Source: Paraburkholderia aspalathi (GTDB taxonomy: Bacteria; Pseudomonadota; Gammaproteobacteria; Burkholderiales; Burkholderiaceae). From it: a DNA stretch of 64,000 nucleotides. The number at the start of each line of letters is the position of its first letter. Within the stretch, counting starts at the first letter, position 1. A program made the position numbers and the translations under genes. Shown one piece after another: positions 46,267 to 54,869 of this stretch. The stretch is from NCBI RefSeq assembly GCF_900116445.1, contig NZ_FPBH01000020.1, positions 62,001 to 126,000 on the forward strand. The letters are read 5' to 3'. Under the pieces are notes generated by a model. That model saw nothing but the letters and a program-made list of their open reading frames with translations, did not search any database and was not told where the DNA came from.

Positions 46267-47514
46267 TCAATGGCCCGCATCGGCGACGCGGGTTTGCACC
46301 GCGTCGGCTACGCCGGGTTCGTGTTCGATAGGTGCCGGCACGCCAGGCGTGGGCACGGCTGCGCCGGGTGTGGTTTCACGGCTGCGGTGTTTGTCGGCGC
46401 TGCGGGAGACGGCTTCTGGCTTGGCTTCGGCGCCCTTTGCATCTGCGGGCTTGGCTTCAGCAGCCTTTGCGTCTACGGGCTTCCCGGCTTCGGATCTGAT
46501 TTCAGCAGATTTGGCGTCGGGCTTGTCGGCTGCCGCTTTGTCAGCAGACCTGTCAGCTCTCTCAGCGCGCTCCGACTTGTCCTGCCCGCTGTACTCCACG
46601 TGCGCGGCGCGAATCACGGCCAGCGGCGCGGACGTCGCAGTCAGGGTCGGCCGTTCGGCTGCAGACTCCGCCGCCGGCGCCGTGCGGGTTTCACCCCGCC
46701 CAGTCCCGCGTTCGCTCTTGCGATCCGGGCTGCGCAAATCGAGCGCGGCCTGTACACCGGTCACGCCGGGCACGACCTCCTGCTCGGCATTCTTCGCGGC
46801 ACGGGCGCCCTTTGAACGCTTTGGCTTGGCGACCACGGCGGGCGCGGCGGCCATGACTTCGTCGAGCGCCTTCTTGGCCGCGGCCTGCTCGGCCGCACGG
46901 CGGCTCGCACCGGAGCCGGACACCTTAACGTCCAGTTTCGGCACCGTGCACTCGACTTCAAATTGCTGATTGTGCGCCGCACCATGCGTCGCGACGACCG
47001 TGTAGGTTGGCAACGCGATCTTGTGGCCCTGCAGATACTCCTGCAGCAGCGTCTTGGCGTCCTTGCCGAGCGTGCGCGGGTCGATGTGATCGAGAATCGG
47101 CACGTAAAGGCGCTTGATGACCGTCTGGGCGGCATCGAACCCGCCGTCGAGGAACACCGCGCCCAGCACGGCTTCGAGCGTGTCAGCCAGGATCGACGGA
47201 CGGCGGAAGCCGCCGCTGCGCAGTTCGCCCTCACCGAGACGCAAGCCTTCAGAGATATTAAGGGCCTGAGCGATTTCGTAAAGCGACTGCTGTTTGACCA
47301 AATTGGCGCGGACGCGCGACAGGTCGCCTTCGTCCAGTTTGCCGAAACGTTGGAACAAAAGCGCAGCCACCGCGCAATTTAGAACGGAGTCGCCGAGAAA
47401 CTCGAGCCGTTCGTTGTGCGTGGAGCTATGACTGCGGTGCGTTAAAGCCTGGCGCAACAATTCCGCATTGCGAAATTCGTAGCGCAGACGGCTTTCCAAC
47501 GGAGATAGGGGCAT
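46267..47514 (-). CDS. rnc: Ribonuclease III with long low-complexity C-terminal tail
   Basis: Cleaves double-stranded RNA in rRNA and mRNA processing. Residues 1-150 form the nuclease, with signature NERLEFLGDSVL (Glu38, Asp42) and second site DTLEAVLGAVFLDGG (Asp111, Glu114). A dsRNA-binding domain spans about 152-222. A further 190 residues, absent from E. coli RNase III (226 aa), are rich in Ala, Lys, Asp, Glu and Pro with degenerate AEAKPADAKG-like repeats. The tail is probably disordered. It heads rnc-era-recO; a double-tier hairpin lies 104-154 nt upstream. Confidence 0.97.
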   Translation of the reverse strand: MPLSPLESRLRYEFRNAELLRQALTHRSHSSTHNERLEFLGDSVLNCAVAALLFQRFGKLDEGDLSRVRANLVKQQSLYEIAQALNISEGLRLGEGELRSGGFRRPSILADTLEAVLGAVFLDGGFDAAQTVIKRLYVPILDHIDPRTLGKDAKTLLQEYLQGHKIALPTYTVVATHGAAHNQQFEVECTVPKLDVKVSGSGASRRAAEQAAAKKALDEVMAAAPAVVAKPKRSKGARAAKNAEQEVVPGVTGVQAALDLRSPDRKSERGTGRGETRTAPAAESAAERPTLTATSAPLAVIRAAHVEYSGQDKSERAERADRSADKAAADKPDAKSAEIRSEAGKPVDAKAAEAKPADAKGAEAKPEAVSRSADKHRSRETTPGAAVPTPGVPAPIEHEPGVADAVQTRVADAGH

Positions 47515-47617
47515 GGGCAGAGTATAACGCGGGCGCCTGCCCCGGCGAAAACGCGGGACGGCCAGCGGAAAAAGCGTGGTGAAGCGACGTTACCGCAGAT
47601 TCTTAAAGTAGCGTGAT

Positions 47618-47668
47618 AACACGCCGCGACTGATGTGGCCTAAGTGTGGGCCACCCGCGCGGCGTGTT
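47618..47668 (-). promoter_or_regulatory. Two-tier hairpin in the rnc leader (possible RNase III site)
   Basis: An outer perfect 11-bp stem AACACGCCGCG/CGCGGCGTGTT (47618-47628 and 47658-47668), a small internal loop, and an inner 6-bp stem GTGGCC/GGCCAC (47635-47640 and 47649-47654) with an 8-nt loop. It is between the lepB stop and the rnc start. The minus-strand 3' flank has only three T, so it is not a typical terminator. Confidence 0.55.
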
Positions 47669-47689
47669 GTGCGATCAGGACATGCGTGC

Positions 47690-48583
47690 TCAGTGGAATG
47701 AGCCGATGCGTTTCAGATCGCTGAAGTTCATCCAGATGAAAAACGCGCGACCGACGATATTTTTATCCGGCGCAAAACCCCAATAGCGGCTGTCCGCGCT
47801 GTTATCGCGGTTGTCGCCCATCATGAAGTAATTGCCAGGCGGCACTTTGCAGATCACGCCGCGTGCGTTGTACGTGCAGTTATCGCGATACGGATAATCT
47901 TCCGCGCCGACGATGAACGGCGGCACGGCCGGGTTGTTCAGAATCGCGTTCTTGCGGCCGTCGAGATTTTCTTCGAACTGCTTGGCGTAGCCGAGGCGCT
48001 CTTCGTCGAGGTAGTCAGGCAGCGGCGTTTCTGGCACCGGCTTGCCGTTGATCGTCAGTTGCTTGTCCTGATAAGCAACGGTGTCGCCCGGCAGACCGAT
48101 CACGCGCTTGATGTAGTCGACCGATTCGTCTTTCGGATAGCGGAACACCACCACGTCGCCACGCTCGAGCGGACGGCCTTCGGTGATCTTCGTGTTGGTG
48201 ATCGGCAGACGGATGCCGTAGTCGAATTTATTGACGAGGATGAAGTCGCCCACCAGCAGCGTCGGCACCATCGAGCCCGAAGGAATCTTGAACGGCTCGA
48301 CCACGAACGAGCGCACCACGAACACCACCAGAATCACCGGGAAAAAGCTCGCCGAATACTCGAGCCACCACGGTTGACGCAGCTTGTCGTCACGCAGACG
48401 GGCACGCGTTTGCGCCGCGTTTTCGTCGGCGAAACGCTCGCCGACGCGCGCCTGCTGGCGGTCGAACTCGGCGACCACGGCTTCCGCCGCGCGCCGCCGT
48501 TGCGGCATGAAAACCAGTTTGTCTGCGACCCATGCGACGCCCGTCAAAATGACGAGCACAAAAAGAATCAGCGCAAAATTCAT
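47690..48583 (-). CDS. lepB: Signal peptidase I
   Basis: Removes signal peptides from exported proteins at the outer face of the inner membrane. The 297-residue protein has membrane segments near 3-21 and 80-95. The catalytic Ser104 is in FKIPSGSMVPTL, and Lys159 in DYIKRVIGLPGD; the C-terminal box GDNRDNSADSRYWGF follows. It lies 18 nt after lepA, the usual lepA-lepB operon. Confidence 0.98.
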   Translation of the reverse strand: MNFALILFVLVILTGVAWVADKLVFMPQRRRAAEAVVAEFDRQQARVGERFADENAAQTRARLRDDKLRQPWWLEYSASFFPVILVVFVVRSFVVEPFKIPSGSMVPTLLVGDFILVNKFDYGIRLPITNTKITEGRPLERGDVVVFRYPKDESVDYIKRVIGLPGDTVAYQDKQLTINGKPVPETPLPDYLDEERLGYAKQFEENLDGRKNAILNNPAVPPFIVGAEDYPYRDNCTYNARGVICKVPPGNYFMMGDNRDNSADSRYWGFAPDKNIVGRAFFIWMNFSDLKRIGSFH

Positions 48584-48601
48584 AGGGTTCCGTTGTTCGT
48601 C

Positions 48602-50395
48602 TTATTTGTCTTCGACACGCAGAATCGCGAGGAAAGCCTCTTGCGGAATCTCGACGGACCCGACCTGCTTCATTCGCTTCTTGCCTGCCTTTTGCTTTTC
48701 CAGCAGTTTCTTCTTACGGCTTATATCGCCGCCGTAGCATTTTGCCAGCACGTTCTTACGCAAGGCTTTAATGTTCTCGCGCGCAATAATGTTCGAGCCG
48801 ATGGTGGCCTGAATCGCCACGTCGTACATCTGGCGCGGAATCAGTTCACGCATTTTCGCCGCGACTTCACGGCCGCGATACTGGCTTTGCGAACGGTGCA
48901 CGATCACGGACAAGGCGTCCACCTTGTCGCCGTTGATCAGCATGTCGACCTTCACGACGTCGGCCGCGCGATATTCCTTGAACTCGTAATCCATCGACGC
49001 GTAGCCGCGCGAGATGGACTTCAGACGATCGAAGAAATCGAGCACGACTTCGCCCATTGGGATTTCGTAGGTCAACTGCACCTGACGGCCGTGGTACTGC
49101 ATGTTGATCTGGTTGCCGCGCTTTTGCGTACACAGCGTGATCACCGAGCCGACGTAGTCTTGCGGCATGTACAGATTCACGGTGACGATCGGCTCGCGCA
49201 CTTCTTCGATCTTCGAGGGCTCCGGCATCTTGGCCGGGTTTTCGACCATGAGGATCGTGCCATCGCGCTGCAGAACTTCGTACACCACGGTCGGCGCCGT
49301 GGTGATCAGGTCCATGTCGAACTCGCGCTCGAGACGCTCCTGCACGATCTCCATGTGCAGCAAGCCGAGGAAGCCGCAACGGAAACCGAAGCCGAGCGCC
49401 TGCGACACTTCCGGCTCGTACATCAGCGAGGCGTCGTTCAGCTTCAGCTTTTCCAGCGAGTCGCGCAGCGCATCATACTGGTTCGCTTCGACCGGATAGA
49501 GACCGGCGAACACCTGCGGCTTCACTTCCTTGAAGCCCGGCAGCGGTTCGGCAGCAGGACGGTTCAACAGCGTGACGGTGTCCCCCACCTTCGCAGCGGC
49601 CAATTCCTTGATGCCGGCGATGATGAAACCCACCTGCCCCGCCGACAGCGATTCGAGGTTCTTCGACTTCGGCGTAAACACGCCGATATGCTCGACCGGA
49701 TACTGCGCGCCGGTCGCCATCATTCGGATCTTGTCTTTCGGGCGCAGCGTGCCGTTGACGATACGCACCAGCATCACGACGCCCACGTAGTTATCGAACC
49801 ACGAGTCGATGATCAACGCCTGCAGCGGTGCTTCCGGATCGCCCTTGGGCGGCGGCACTTTAGCGACCAGTGCTTCGAGTACGTCTTCCACGCCGAGGCC
49901 GGTCTTCGCGCTGCAACGCGTCGCATCGGTTGCGTCGATACCGATCACGTCTTCGATTTCTTCGATCGCGTTCTCGGGATTCGCGGCCGGCAGGTCGATC
50001 TTGTTGAGCACCGGAATGACGTCGACGCCAAGTTCGATCGCCGTGTAGCAGTTGGCGACGGTTTGCGCTTCCACGCCCTGGCTTGCGTCGACGACCAGCA
50101 ATGCGCCTTCACATGCGGACAGCGAGCGGCTGACTTCGTACGAGAAGTCGACGTGGCCCGGCGTGTCGATCATGTTCAGGTTGTAAATCTGCCCGTCACG
50201 GGCTTTGTACGTCAGTGCAGCGGTTTGTGCCTTGATGGTGATACCGCGCTCGCGCTCGAGATCCATCGAGTCGAGCACTTGAGATTCCATCTCGCGGTCG
50301 GACAAGCCACCGCAGATCTGGATGATGCGATCAGCGAGAGTCGACTTGCCATGGTCGATGTGCGCAATGATCGAGAAGTTACGAATATGATCCAT
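48602..50395 (-). CDS. lepA: Elongation factor 4 (LepA), back-translocating GTPase
   Basis: A ribosome-binding GTPase affecting initiation and stalled elongation. The 597-residue protein starts MDHIRNFSIIAHIDHGKST (P-loop about 11-19) and has DTPGHVDFSYEV, the NKIDLP guanine motif, EF-G-like domains III and V, and the LepA-specific C-terminal domain (GGDISRKKKLLEKQKAGKKRMK). No domain IV. It is 18 nt upstream of lepB. Confidence 0.98.
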   Translation of the reverse strand: MDHIRNFSIIAHIDHGKSTLADRIIQICGGLSDREMESQVLDSMDLERERGITIKAQTAALTYKARDGQIYNLNMIDTPGHVDFSYEVSRSLSACEGALLVVDASQGVEAQTVANCYTAIELGVDVIPVLNKIDLPAANPENAIEEIEDVIGIDATDATRCSAKTGLGVEDVLEALVAKVPPPKGDPEAPLQALIIDSWFDNYVGVVMLVRIVNGTLRPKDKIRMMATGAQYPVEHIGVFTPKSKNLESLSAGQVGFIIAGIKELAAAKVGDTVTLLNRPAAEPLPGFKEVKPQVFAGLYPVEANQYDALRDSLEKLKLNDASLMYEPEVSQALGFGFRCGFLGLLHMEIVQERLEREFDMDLITTAPTVVYEVLQRDGTILMVENPAKMPEPSKIEEVREPIVTVNLYMPQDYVGSVITLCTQKRGNQINMQYHGRQVQLTYEIPMGEVVLDFFDRLKSISRGYASMDYEFKEYRAADVVKVDMLINGDKVDALSVIVHRSQSQYRGREVAAKMRELIPRQMYDVAIQATIGSNIIARENIKALRKNVLAKCYGGDISRKKKLLEKQKAGKKRMKQVGSVEIPQEAFLAILRVEDK

Positions 50396-50588
50396 TCAGT
50401 GCCGATCAAGCAAAAAAGGCGCGCTCGGACAATAGCGGAGCACGCCTTGTAAGTAGGTGAAAAACCTATCTATTTTAGCCGAAAAGGCTATCGCCCGGCG
50501 CATCTTGCAAGGCTCGGGCGGAAAAGACGGCTTAGGAGAGACGTGAAACGGGGTGTGAACAGCGCACGTTCGCGCCTGTTTTGGACCC

Positions 50589-50855
50589 TTAACCGGATCC
50601 CGAATGGGTCACTGCAACGCGTGCAGCAAGCGCGGCACGAACCCGCGCCACGTCAAGGTGATAGTGACACAGTTCGACGCCGTCACAGACCAGAACCGGA
50701 ACCAGCTCGTTATAACGGGCTTCCAGCAAAGGATCCGTGTCGACGTCGATCACGACGACTTGCGCAGCGAATTCGGCCAGCAACGGCTCGAGCGCGGCGC
50801 GCATGTCGTCGCATAAGTGGCACCACGCGCGCCCGTAGAGCGTGAGTGGCGCCAT
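50589..50855 (-). CDS. Glutaredoxin-like (thioredoxin-fold) protein
   Basis: About 88-91 residues of the DUF836/glutaredoxin-like family. The redox motif is CHLC (LYGRAWCHLCDDM, near residues 10-22), not the CPYC of classical glutaredoxin. VPVLVCDGVEL supplies the cis-proline loop. Starts at ATG 50855 or 50864 overlap or abut the degP stop (50861), so it is translationally linked to the sigma-E/DegP operon. The partner protein is unknown. Confidence 0.88.
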   Translation of the reverse strand: MAPLTLYGRAWCHLCDDMRAALEPLLAEFAAQVVVIDVDTDPLLEARYNELVPVLVCDGVELCHYHLDVARVRAALAARVAVTHSGSG

Positions 50856-50860
50856 TGACT

Positions 50861-52372
50861 TCATTTCTGGGCGCGCGGGCGAATCGGCACGAACTGCGTG
50901 TTCTCGCCGCGACGGACCAGCAACGCAACCATCTTCTGCGGGTCGAGGTGCGCTGTCAGCTCGTCGAACTGCTTCGCGCTCGTGATATCCGTATCGCCCA
51001 CACGCAGGACGATGTCGCCCTTTTGCAGTCCAACGCGCACGGCCGGGCCGTCTACCGCGTCGATCTGCACACCGTTGCGCAGCTTCAGCGCCTTCATCTG
51101 GTCGGCGGGGATATCGCTAACGGCAAGACCCAACACGTTCGTGGCGCGCTGCTTCGGCACCGGCGGCTTCTTATCATCCGCCTTGGTGGTCTTGTCCGGC
51201 TGCATCTCGGCAATCGTGACAGGCAGATCGCGCGTCTGACCCTTGCGCCAGATCGTAATGGTCGACTTGGTGCCCGGCTTCGTATCGCCGACCATACGCG
51301 GCAAGTCCGTTGCCGTATCGACCGAATGGCCATTGAACTTCAGGATGATGTCGCCCGGCTGCACGCCGGCTTTATCTGCCGGGCCACCCGGTTCGACGCT
51401 GCTGACCAGCGCGCCCTGCGCCTTCGGCAAACCAAGCGAATCGGCAACATCTTTAGTGACTTCACCGATCGCCACCGCGATCCGGCCGCGCACGACCTTG
51501 CCCGATGCCTTCAGCTGATCGGCCACACGCATCGCCTCGTCGATCGGAATCGCGAACGAGATGCCCATGAAGCCGCCCGTACGGCTGTAAATCTGCGAAT
51601 TGATGCCGATCACTTCGCCCTGCATATTGATCAGCGGACCGCCCGAATTACCCGGATTGACGGCCACGTCAGTCTGAATGAACGGCAGATAATCGCCCGT
51701 ATCGCGCCCCTTGGCGCTGACGATACCGGCCGTCACCGTGTTCTCGAGACCGAACGGCGAACCGATCGCGACCACCCACTCGCCCACCCGCACCTTGTTC
51801 GAATCACCGATCGTGATGGTCGGCAAGTTGGCCGCGCTGATCTTCACGACGGCAACATCGGTCCGATCGTCCACGCCGATCAGTTTGGCTTTGAACTCGC
51901 GCTTGTCGGTGAGAGTGACGTAAATGGTGTCCGCGTCGTCCACGACGTGCGCGTTGGTCATCACGTAGCCGTCCGCCGACAGAATGAAGCCTGAGCCGAC
52001 GCCGCTGTTCTGTTCGGGATCGCTGTTATCCGGCGAGTCCTGGTTGCCGCCACTGCCGCTGCCACCGTTATCGCCACCGCGCGGCGAACCCGGCGACTGT
52101 GGCGACTGCGGCAACGGGATGCCGAAGAAGCGCCGGAAAAACTCCGACATGTCGCCGTCGTCCATGCCTGGCGGCAACCCGCCGCGGGCACCGCTGGTCG
52201 ACACGCGCGTGGTCGTGCGAATGTTGACGACTGCCGGGCCGACCTTGTCGACGAGGTCAGTAAAGTCGGGCAGATTGGCTGCGGGAGCGGCCGATGCCGT
52301 GTGCGGCACGAGCGGCAAACACGCCGCTACCACCGCGGCCGCGAGGAATTTGCGCACCGAGAAAGTCGTCAT
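50861..52372 (-). CDS. mucD: Do-family periplasmic serine protease DegP/MucD
   Basis: Periplasmic protease and chaperone for misfolded envelope proteins. The 503-residue precursor has a signal peptide (1-28, ending ASA-A). The catalytic triad is His142 (MTNAHVV), Asp172 (TDVAVVK) and Ser243 (GNSGGP). Two PDZ domains follow (about 290-385 and 400-495). A Gly/Asn/Ser/Pro-rich loop (85-125) after the first strand is a low-complexity insert. It follows rseB by 37 nt, the algU-mucA-mucB-mucD order of Pseudomonas. Confidence 0.97.
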   Translation of the reverse strand: MTTFSVRKFLAAAVVAACLPLVPHTASAAPAANLPDFTDLVDKVGPAVVNIRTTTRVSTSGARGGLPPGMDDGDMSEFFRRFFGIPLPQSPQSPGSPRGGDNGGSGSGGNQDSPDNSDPEQNSGVGSGFILSADGYVMTNAHVVDDADTIYVTLTDKREFKAKLIGVDDRTDVAVVKISAANLPTITIGDSNKVRVGEWVVAIGSPFGLENTVTAGIVSAKGRDTGDYLPFIQTDVAVNPGNSGGPLINMQGEVIGINSQIYSRTGGFMGISFAIPIDEAMRVADQLKASGKVVRGRIAVAIGEVTKDVADSLGLPKAQGALVSSVEPGGPADKAGVQPGDIILKFNGHSVDTATDLPRMVGDTKPGTKSTITIWRKGQTRDLPVTIAEMQPDKTTKADDKKPPVPKQRATNVLGLAVSDIPADQMKALKLRNGVQIDAVDGPAVRVGLQKGDIVLRVGDTDITSAKQFDELTAHLDPQKMVALLVRRGENTQFVPIRPRAQK

Positions 52373-52409
52373 ATCGTAGCAAGCCGAGGGATTCGTGTGA
52401 TTCGGAAGA

Positions 52410-53453
52410 TTACTTCGGAGCTTTATATTCTATGGCAGACGCAAATTGCTGCAATGTGGTCTGGGGCACTTCACCAAGCAGAGTAATCCAGAAGTCGCCG
52501 CGCCGCTTGACCAGCACGTGCGTGGCGCCGCTACTGCCCGCGCCTTCCTTGCGAGTATTGTTCTCGACCGGCTCGACGAATACCGAAATGGCCGCAAGGC
52601 CGTCGGAGAATACAGCTTGATCAACCGGAATAGTGGGCTGGCCGGGGTCACGCGCAGCCATGGGACGGCGAAGCTCGCGAATCTTGCGGAAGCCCGGCAC
52701 CGTCGGCGTGATTTGCCAGCCTTGCGCAGCCATATCGACCGGCTCGACCGGCGGACGCACTACCGTCCAACCCGTTGTATTACGAATGCCGTTGACGATG
52801 GCGGTCTTGTCGACCGGCACGCCAATACGAATCTGCGAAAACGACAACTGTTCGAGCACCTGGCCGTTCGGATCGAGCGTTTGCGCACGCAACAGCAGGC
52901 CGGTCTTCTTGTCGGCCCACAGCTTGTAAGCAAAGCGATATGCGTCTTTCGGATCGAGCTCGATTACCTGGCTATCGATACCCGCGACGCGGTCGTCGCC
53001 GAGCAGCTTCGGCTCGTAGACGGACAGCACCTGCTCGCCGCTTACAGCGAGCAGCGCGGGAAACGAATCTTTGTTCTGGCGCTTCTCGACCACGCACAGA
53101 TGTCGCTCGGGCACGAACGTGTAGAGATCTTCGTTGTGACGAAGCATTTTGCGCGGCTTGCCGTCGAGGCTTTCGAGTTGCTCGAATTCGCCGTCAGTAC
53201 GGGTCGCGTAGTGCGCGATCCGCGACGTCTGAACGAAATTACCGCGCTGATAGACAAACGCGCCCTCGTAGTTCTGCTGCTGGGCAGCCTGATGAATGCG
53301 ATCGAGCAGCTCTGCGGCCGTGCGACGGGCGACGAGCGGATCGTCGGTTTGTGCAAAGACCCGCGGCGTGGCGGACAACAATACGGCTGCGCAGAACAGA
53401 AATGCCGGCAGCCGCCCCCAGATAGTCGTTTTATTCAACCGCGGAGTCTGCAT
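52410..53453 (-). CDS. rseB: Periplasmic sigma-E regulatory protein RseB/MucB
   Basis: Binds the periplasmic part of RseA and protects it from proteolysis until envelope damage. The 347-residue precursor has a signal peptide (about 1-35) and the MucB/RseB lipoprotein-like fold (FVYQRGNFVQTSRIAHY; DRVAGIDSQVIELDPKDAYRFAYKLWAD). The start is ATG 53453, just after a TTG; it overlaps the rseA stop region by a few bases, so translation is coupled. Confidence 0.95.
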   Translation of the reverse strand: MQTPRLNKTTIWGRLPAFLFCAAVLLSATPRVFAQTDDPLVARRTAAELLDRIHQAAQQQNYEGAFVYQRGNFVQTSRIAHYATRTDGEFEQLESLDGKPRKMLRHNEDLYTFVPERHLCVVEKRQNKDSFPALLAVSGEQVLSVYEPKLLGDDRVAGIDSQVIELDPKDAYRFAYKLWADKKTGLLLRAQTLDPNGQVLEQLSFSQIRIGVPVDKTAIVNGIRNTTGWTVVRPPVEPVDMAAQGWQITPTVPGFRKIRELRRPMAARDPGQPTIPVDQAVFSDGLAAISVFVEPVENNTRKEGAGSSGATHVLVKRRGDFWITLLGEVPQTTLQQFASAIEYKAPK

Positions 53454-53457
53454 CAAA

Positions 53458-54084
53458 CTATTGGCCTTGCGTAGAAACGGCGGCAGCGCGAATCAGCGGC
53501 ATCGAGCCCGGCATGACCGGTTGTTGCGCGAATTGCTGGTGAGCTTCCAGATACTGATCGAGACTGGCGTCACGAATGATGTTGGCGTCTTGCGCAACCG
53601 GCTGAAGCGTAGCAGCCGGCACCGACGCCATAGCCACACGTTGCAGCGAATCGCCATGCGACTGGGTCGACGCAACTTGCGCCACACCCGGTCCGCCCGG
53701 CACGCCTTGCAGTTGCGGCACGACGATCCACGTCAGCGTGGCAGCGGCGGCGGCTACGGCAAACGCCGGCACAACGCGGCGGCGCAGCGCCAGCAAACGC
53801 CGCGCGACCGGCATTGCAGCAGGCGCGAGCACGTGCGGCTCATTGTCGAAACGTGCGGCAAAACCGCTCAGAAACGCGCTGCTCGCCGCCGGGCTGACCG
53901 CCAGATCGTCGGAACGCAGAGCGTCGCCGATCAGGTGATAGCACGACCAGGCGGCACGATCTTCGCCGTCCAGTTCGGAAACAAACGTGTTCAGATGCTC
54001 TTCGCCGAACAGCTCACCGTCGACAAAAGCGGACAGACGCTCGCCGCGCGAGCTGGCTTGCGATTGCATCGAGACCGACCCCAT
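53458..54084 (-). CDS. rseA: Anti-sigma factor RseA/MucA
   Basis: Inner-membrane anti-sigma factor holding RpoE. The cytoplasmic domain (about 1-90; RGERLSAFVDGELFGEEHLNTFVSEL) binds sigma; a membrane helix near 105-125 (VPAFAVAAAAATLTWIVV) and a periplasmic tail follow. It uses ATG 54084 (GGGGAG four nt upstream) or ATG 54096; the 55 codons open before are unlikely. rpoE lies 82 nt upstream. Confidence 0.93.
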   Translation of the reverse strand: MGSVSMQSQASSRGERLSAFVDGELFGEEHLNTFVSELDGEDRAAWSCYHLIGDALRSDDLAVSPAASSAFLSGFAARFDNEPHVLAPAAMPVARRLLALRRRVVPAFAVAAAAATLTWIVVPQLQGVPGGPGVAQVASTQSHGDSLQRVAMASVPAATLQPVAQDANIIRDASLDQYLEAHQQFAQQPVMPGSMPLIRAAAVSTQGQ

Positions 54085-54166
54085 GATGCTCCCCATCTTA
54101 CAAATACCCCGTAGTGACACCACTAATCCAGATATTGCACCCGCGCCCCGTCCGGCGGGCTGGTGT

Positions 54167-54766
54167 TTACCAGCGCTTGCCTTCAGGTGTGTCAAGCAAC
54201 GGACGCAATTTTGCCGCAATGGCTTCGCGAGCGCGGAAAATTCGTGATCTGACTGTGCCAATTGGGCAACCCATCATCTCAGCGATTTCCTCGTAACTCA
54301 AACCTTCAATTTCACGAAGAGTAATGGCGGTGCGCAACTCTTCCGGTAAAACCGCCATCGCAGCATTGACCGTCTCAGCGATCTGCTTGCTCATCAACAT
54401 CGACTCAGGCGTGTTGATATCCCTTAGTTGGTCGGCGTCCGAGAAAGTTTCAGCTTCTTCAGCATCTGCTTCGGTCGAAGTCGGTGCGCGCCGCCCTTGG
54501 GTCGCAAGGTAGTTCTTTGCCGTATTGACCGCAATCCGGTACAACCACGTATAAAAGGCCGATTCGCCGCGAAATTGCGGCAACGCCCGGTACGCCTTGA
54601 TAAAGGCGTCCTGAGCGACGTCTTCCACTTCGGCCGGGTCCCGCACGAGACGGGAGATCAGCCGGAGAATCTTGCGGTGGTATTTGGAGACCAGAAGCTC
54701 GAACGCGGCCTTGTCGCCCTTCTGGACGCGCTCGACCAGCACCTGATCAATTTCTTTTTCGCTCAC
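54167..54766 (-). CDS. rpoE: Extracytoplasmic-function sigma factor RpoE/AlgU
   Basis: Directs envelope-stress transcription. The 199-residue protein has sigma region 2 (VSKYHRKILRLISRLV; VEDVAQDAFIKAYRALPQFRGES) and region 4 (VLPEELRTAITLREIEGLSYEEIAEMMGCP then GTVRSRIFRAREAI). The start is GTG 54766. It heads the rpoE-rseA-rseB-mucD unit. A 36-nt run of four 9-nt repeats lies 67-103 nt upstream. Confidence 0.98.
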   Translation of the reverse strand: MSEKEIDQVLVERVQKGDKAAFELLVSKYHRKILRLISRLVRDPAEVEDVAQDAFIKAYRALPQFRGESAFYTWLYRIAVNTAKNYLATQGRRAPTSTEADAEEAETFSDADQLRDINTPESMLMSKQIAETVNAAMAVLPEELRTAITLREIEGLSYEEIAEMMGCPIGTVRSRIFRAREAIAAKLRPLLDTPEGKRW

Positions 54767-54833
54767 CTGATAAATCCGTTAACTATAGGGCGCATGGCGG
54801 GGGACCATTGTAGCGTCCCCATCATCGCGGCAC

Positions 54834-54869
54834 GTTACTCCGGTAACAGCGGTTACAGTCGTTACAGTC
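54834..54869 (-). repeat. Four 9-nt tandem repeats upstream of rpoE
   Basis: Plus-strand units GTTACTCCG, GTAACAGCG, GTTACAGTC and GTTACAGTC fill 36 nt exactly. The last two are identical. They lie between the ygfX-like gene and rpoE, at the 3' end of the former. Confidence 0.8.

Noticed and set aside
48059..50452. 797-residue open frame on the plus strand
   Set aside because: Antisense to lepB and lepA, both recognised without gaps. Its His/Arg/Asp-rich translation is typical of shadow frames.
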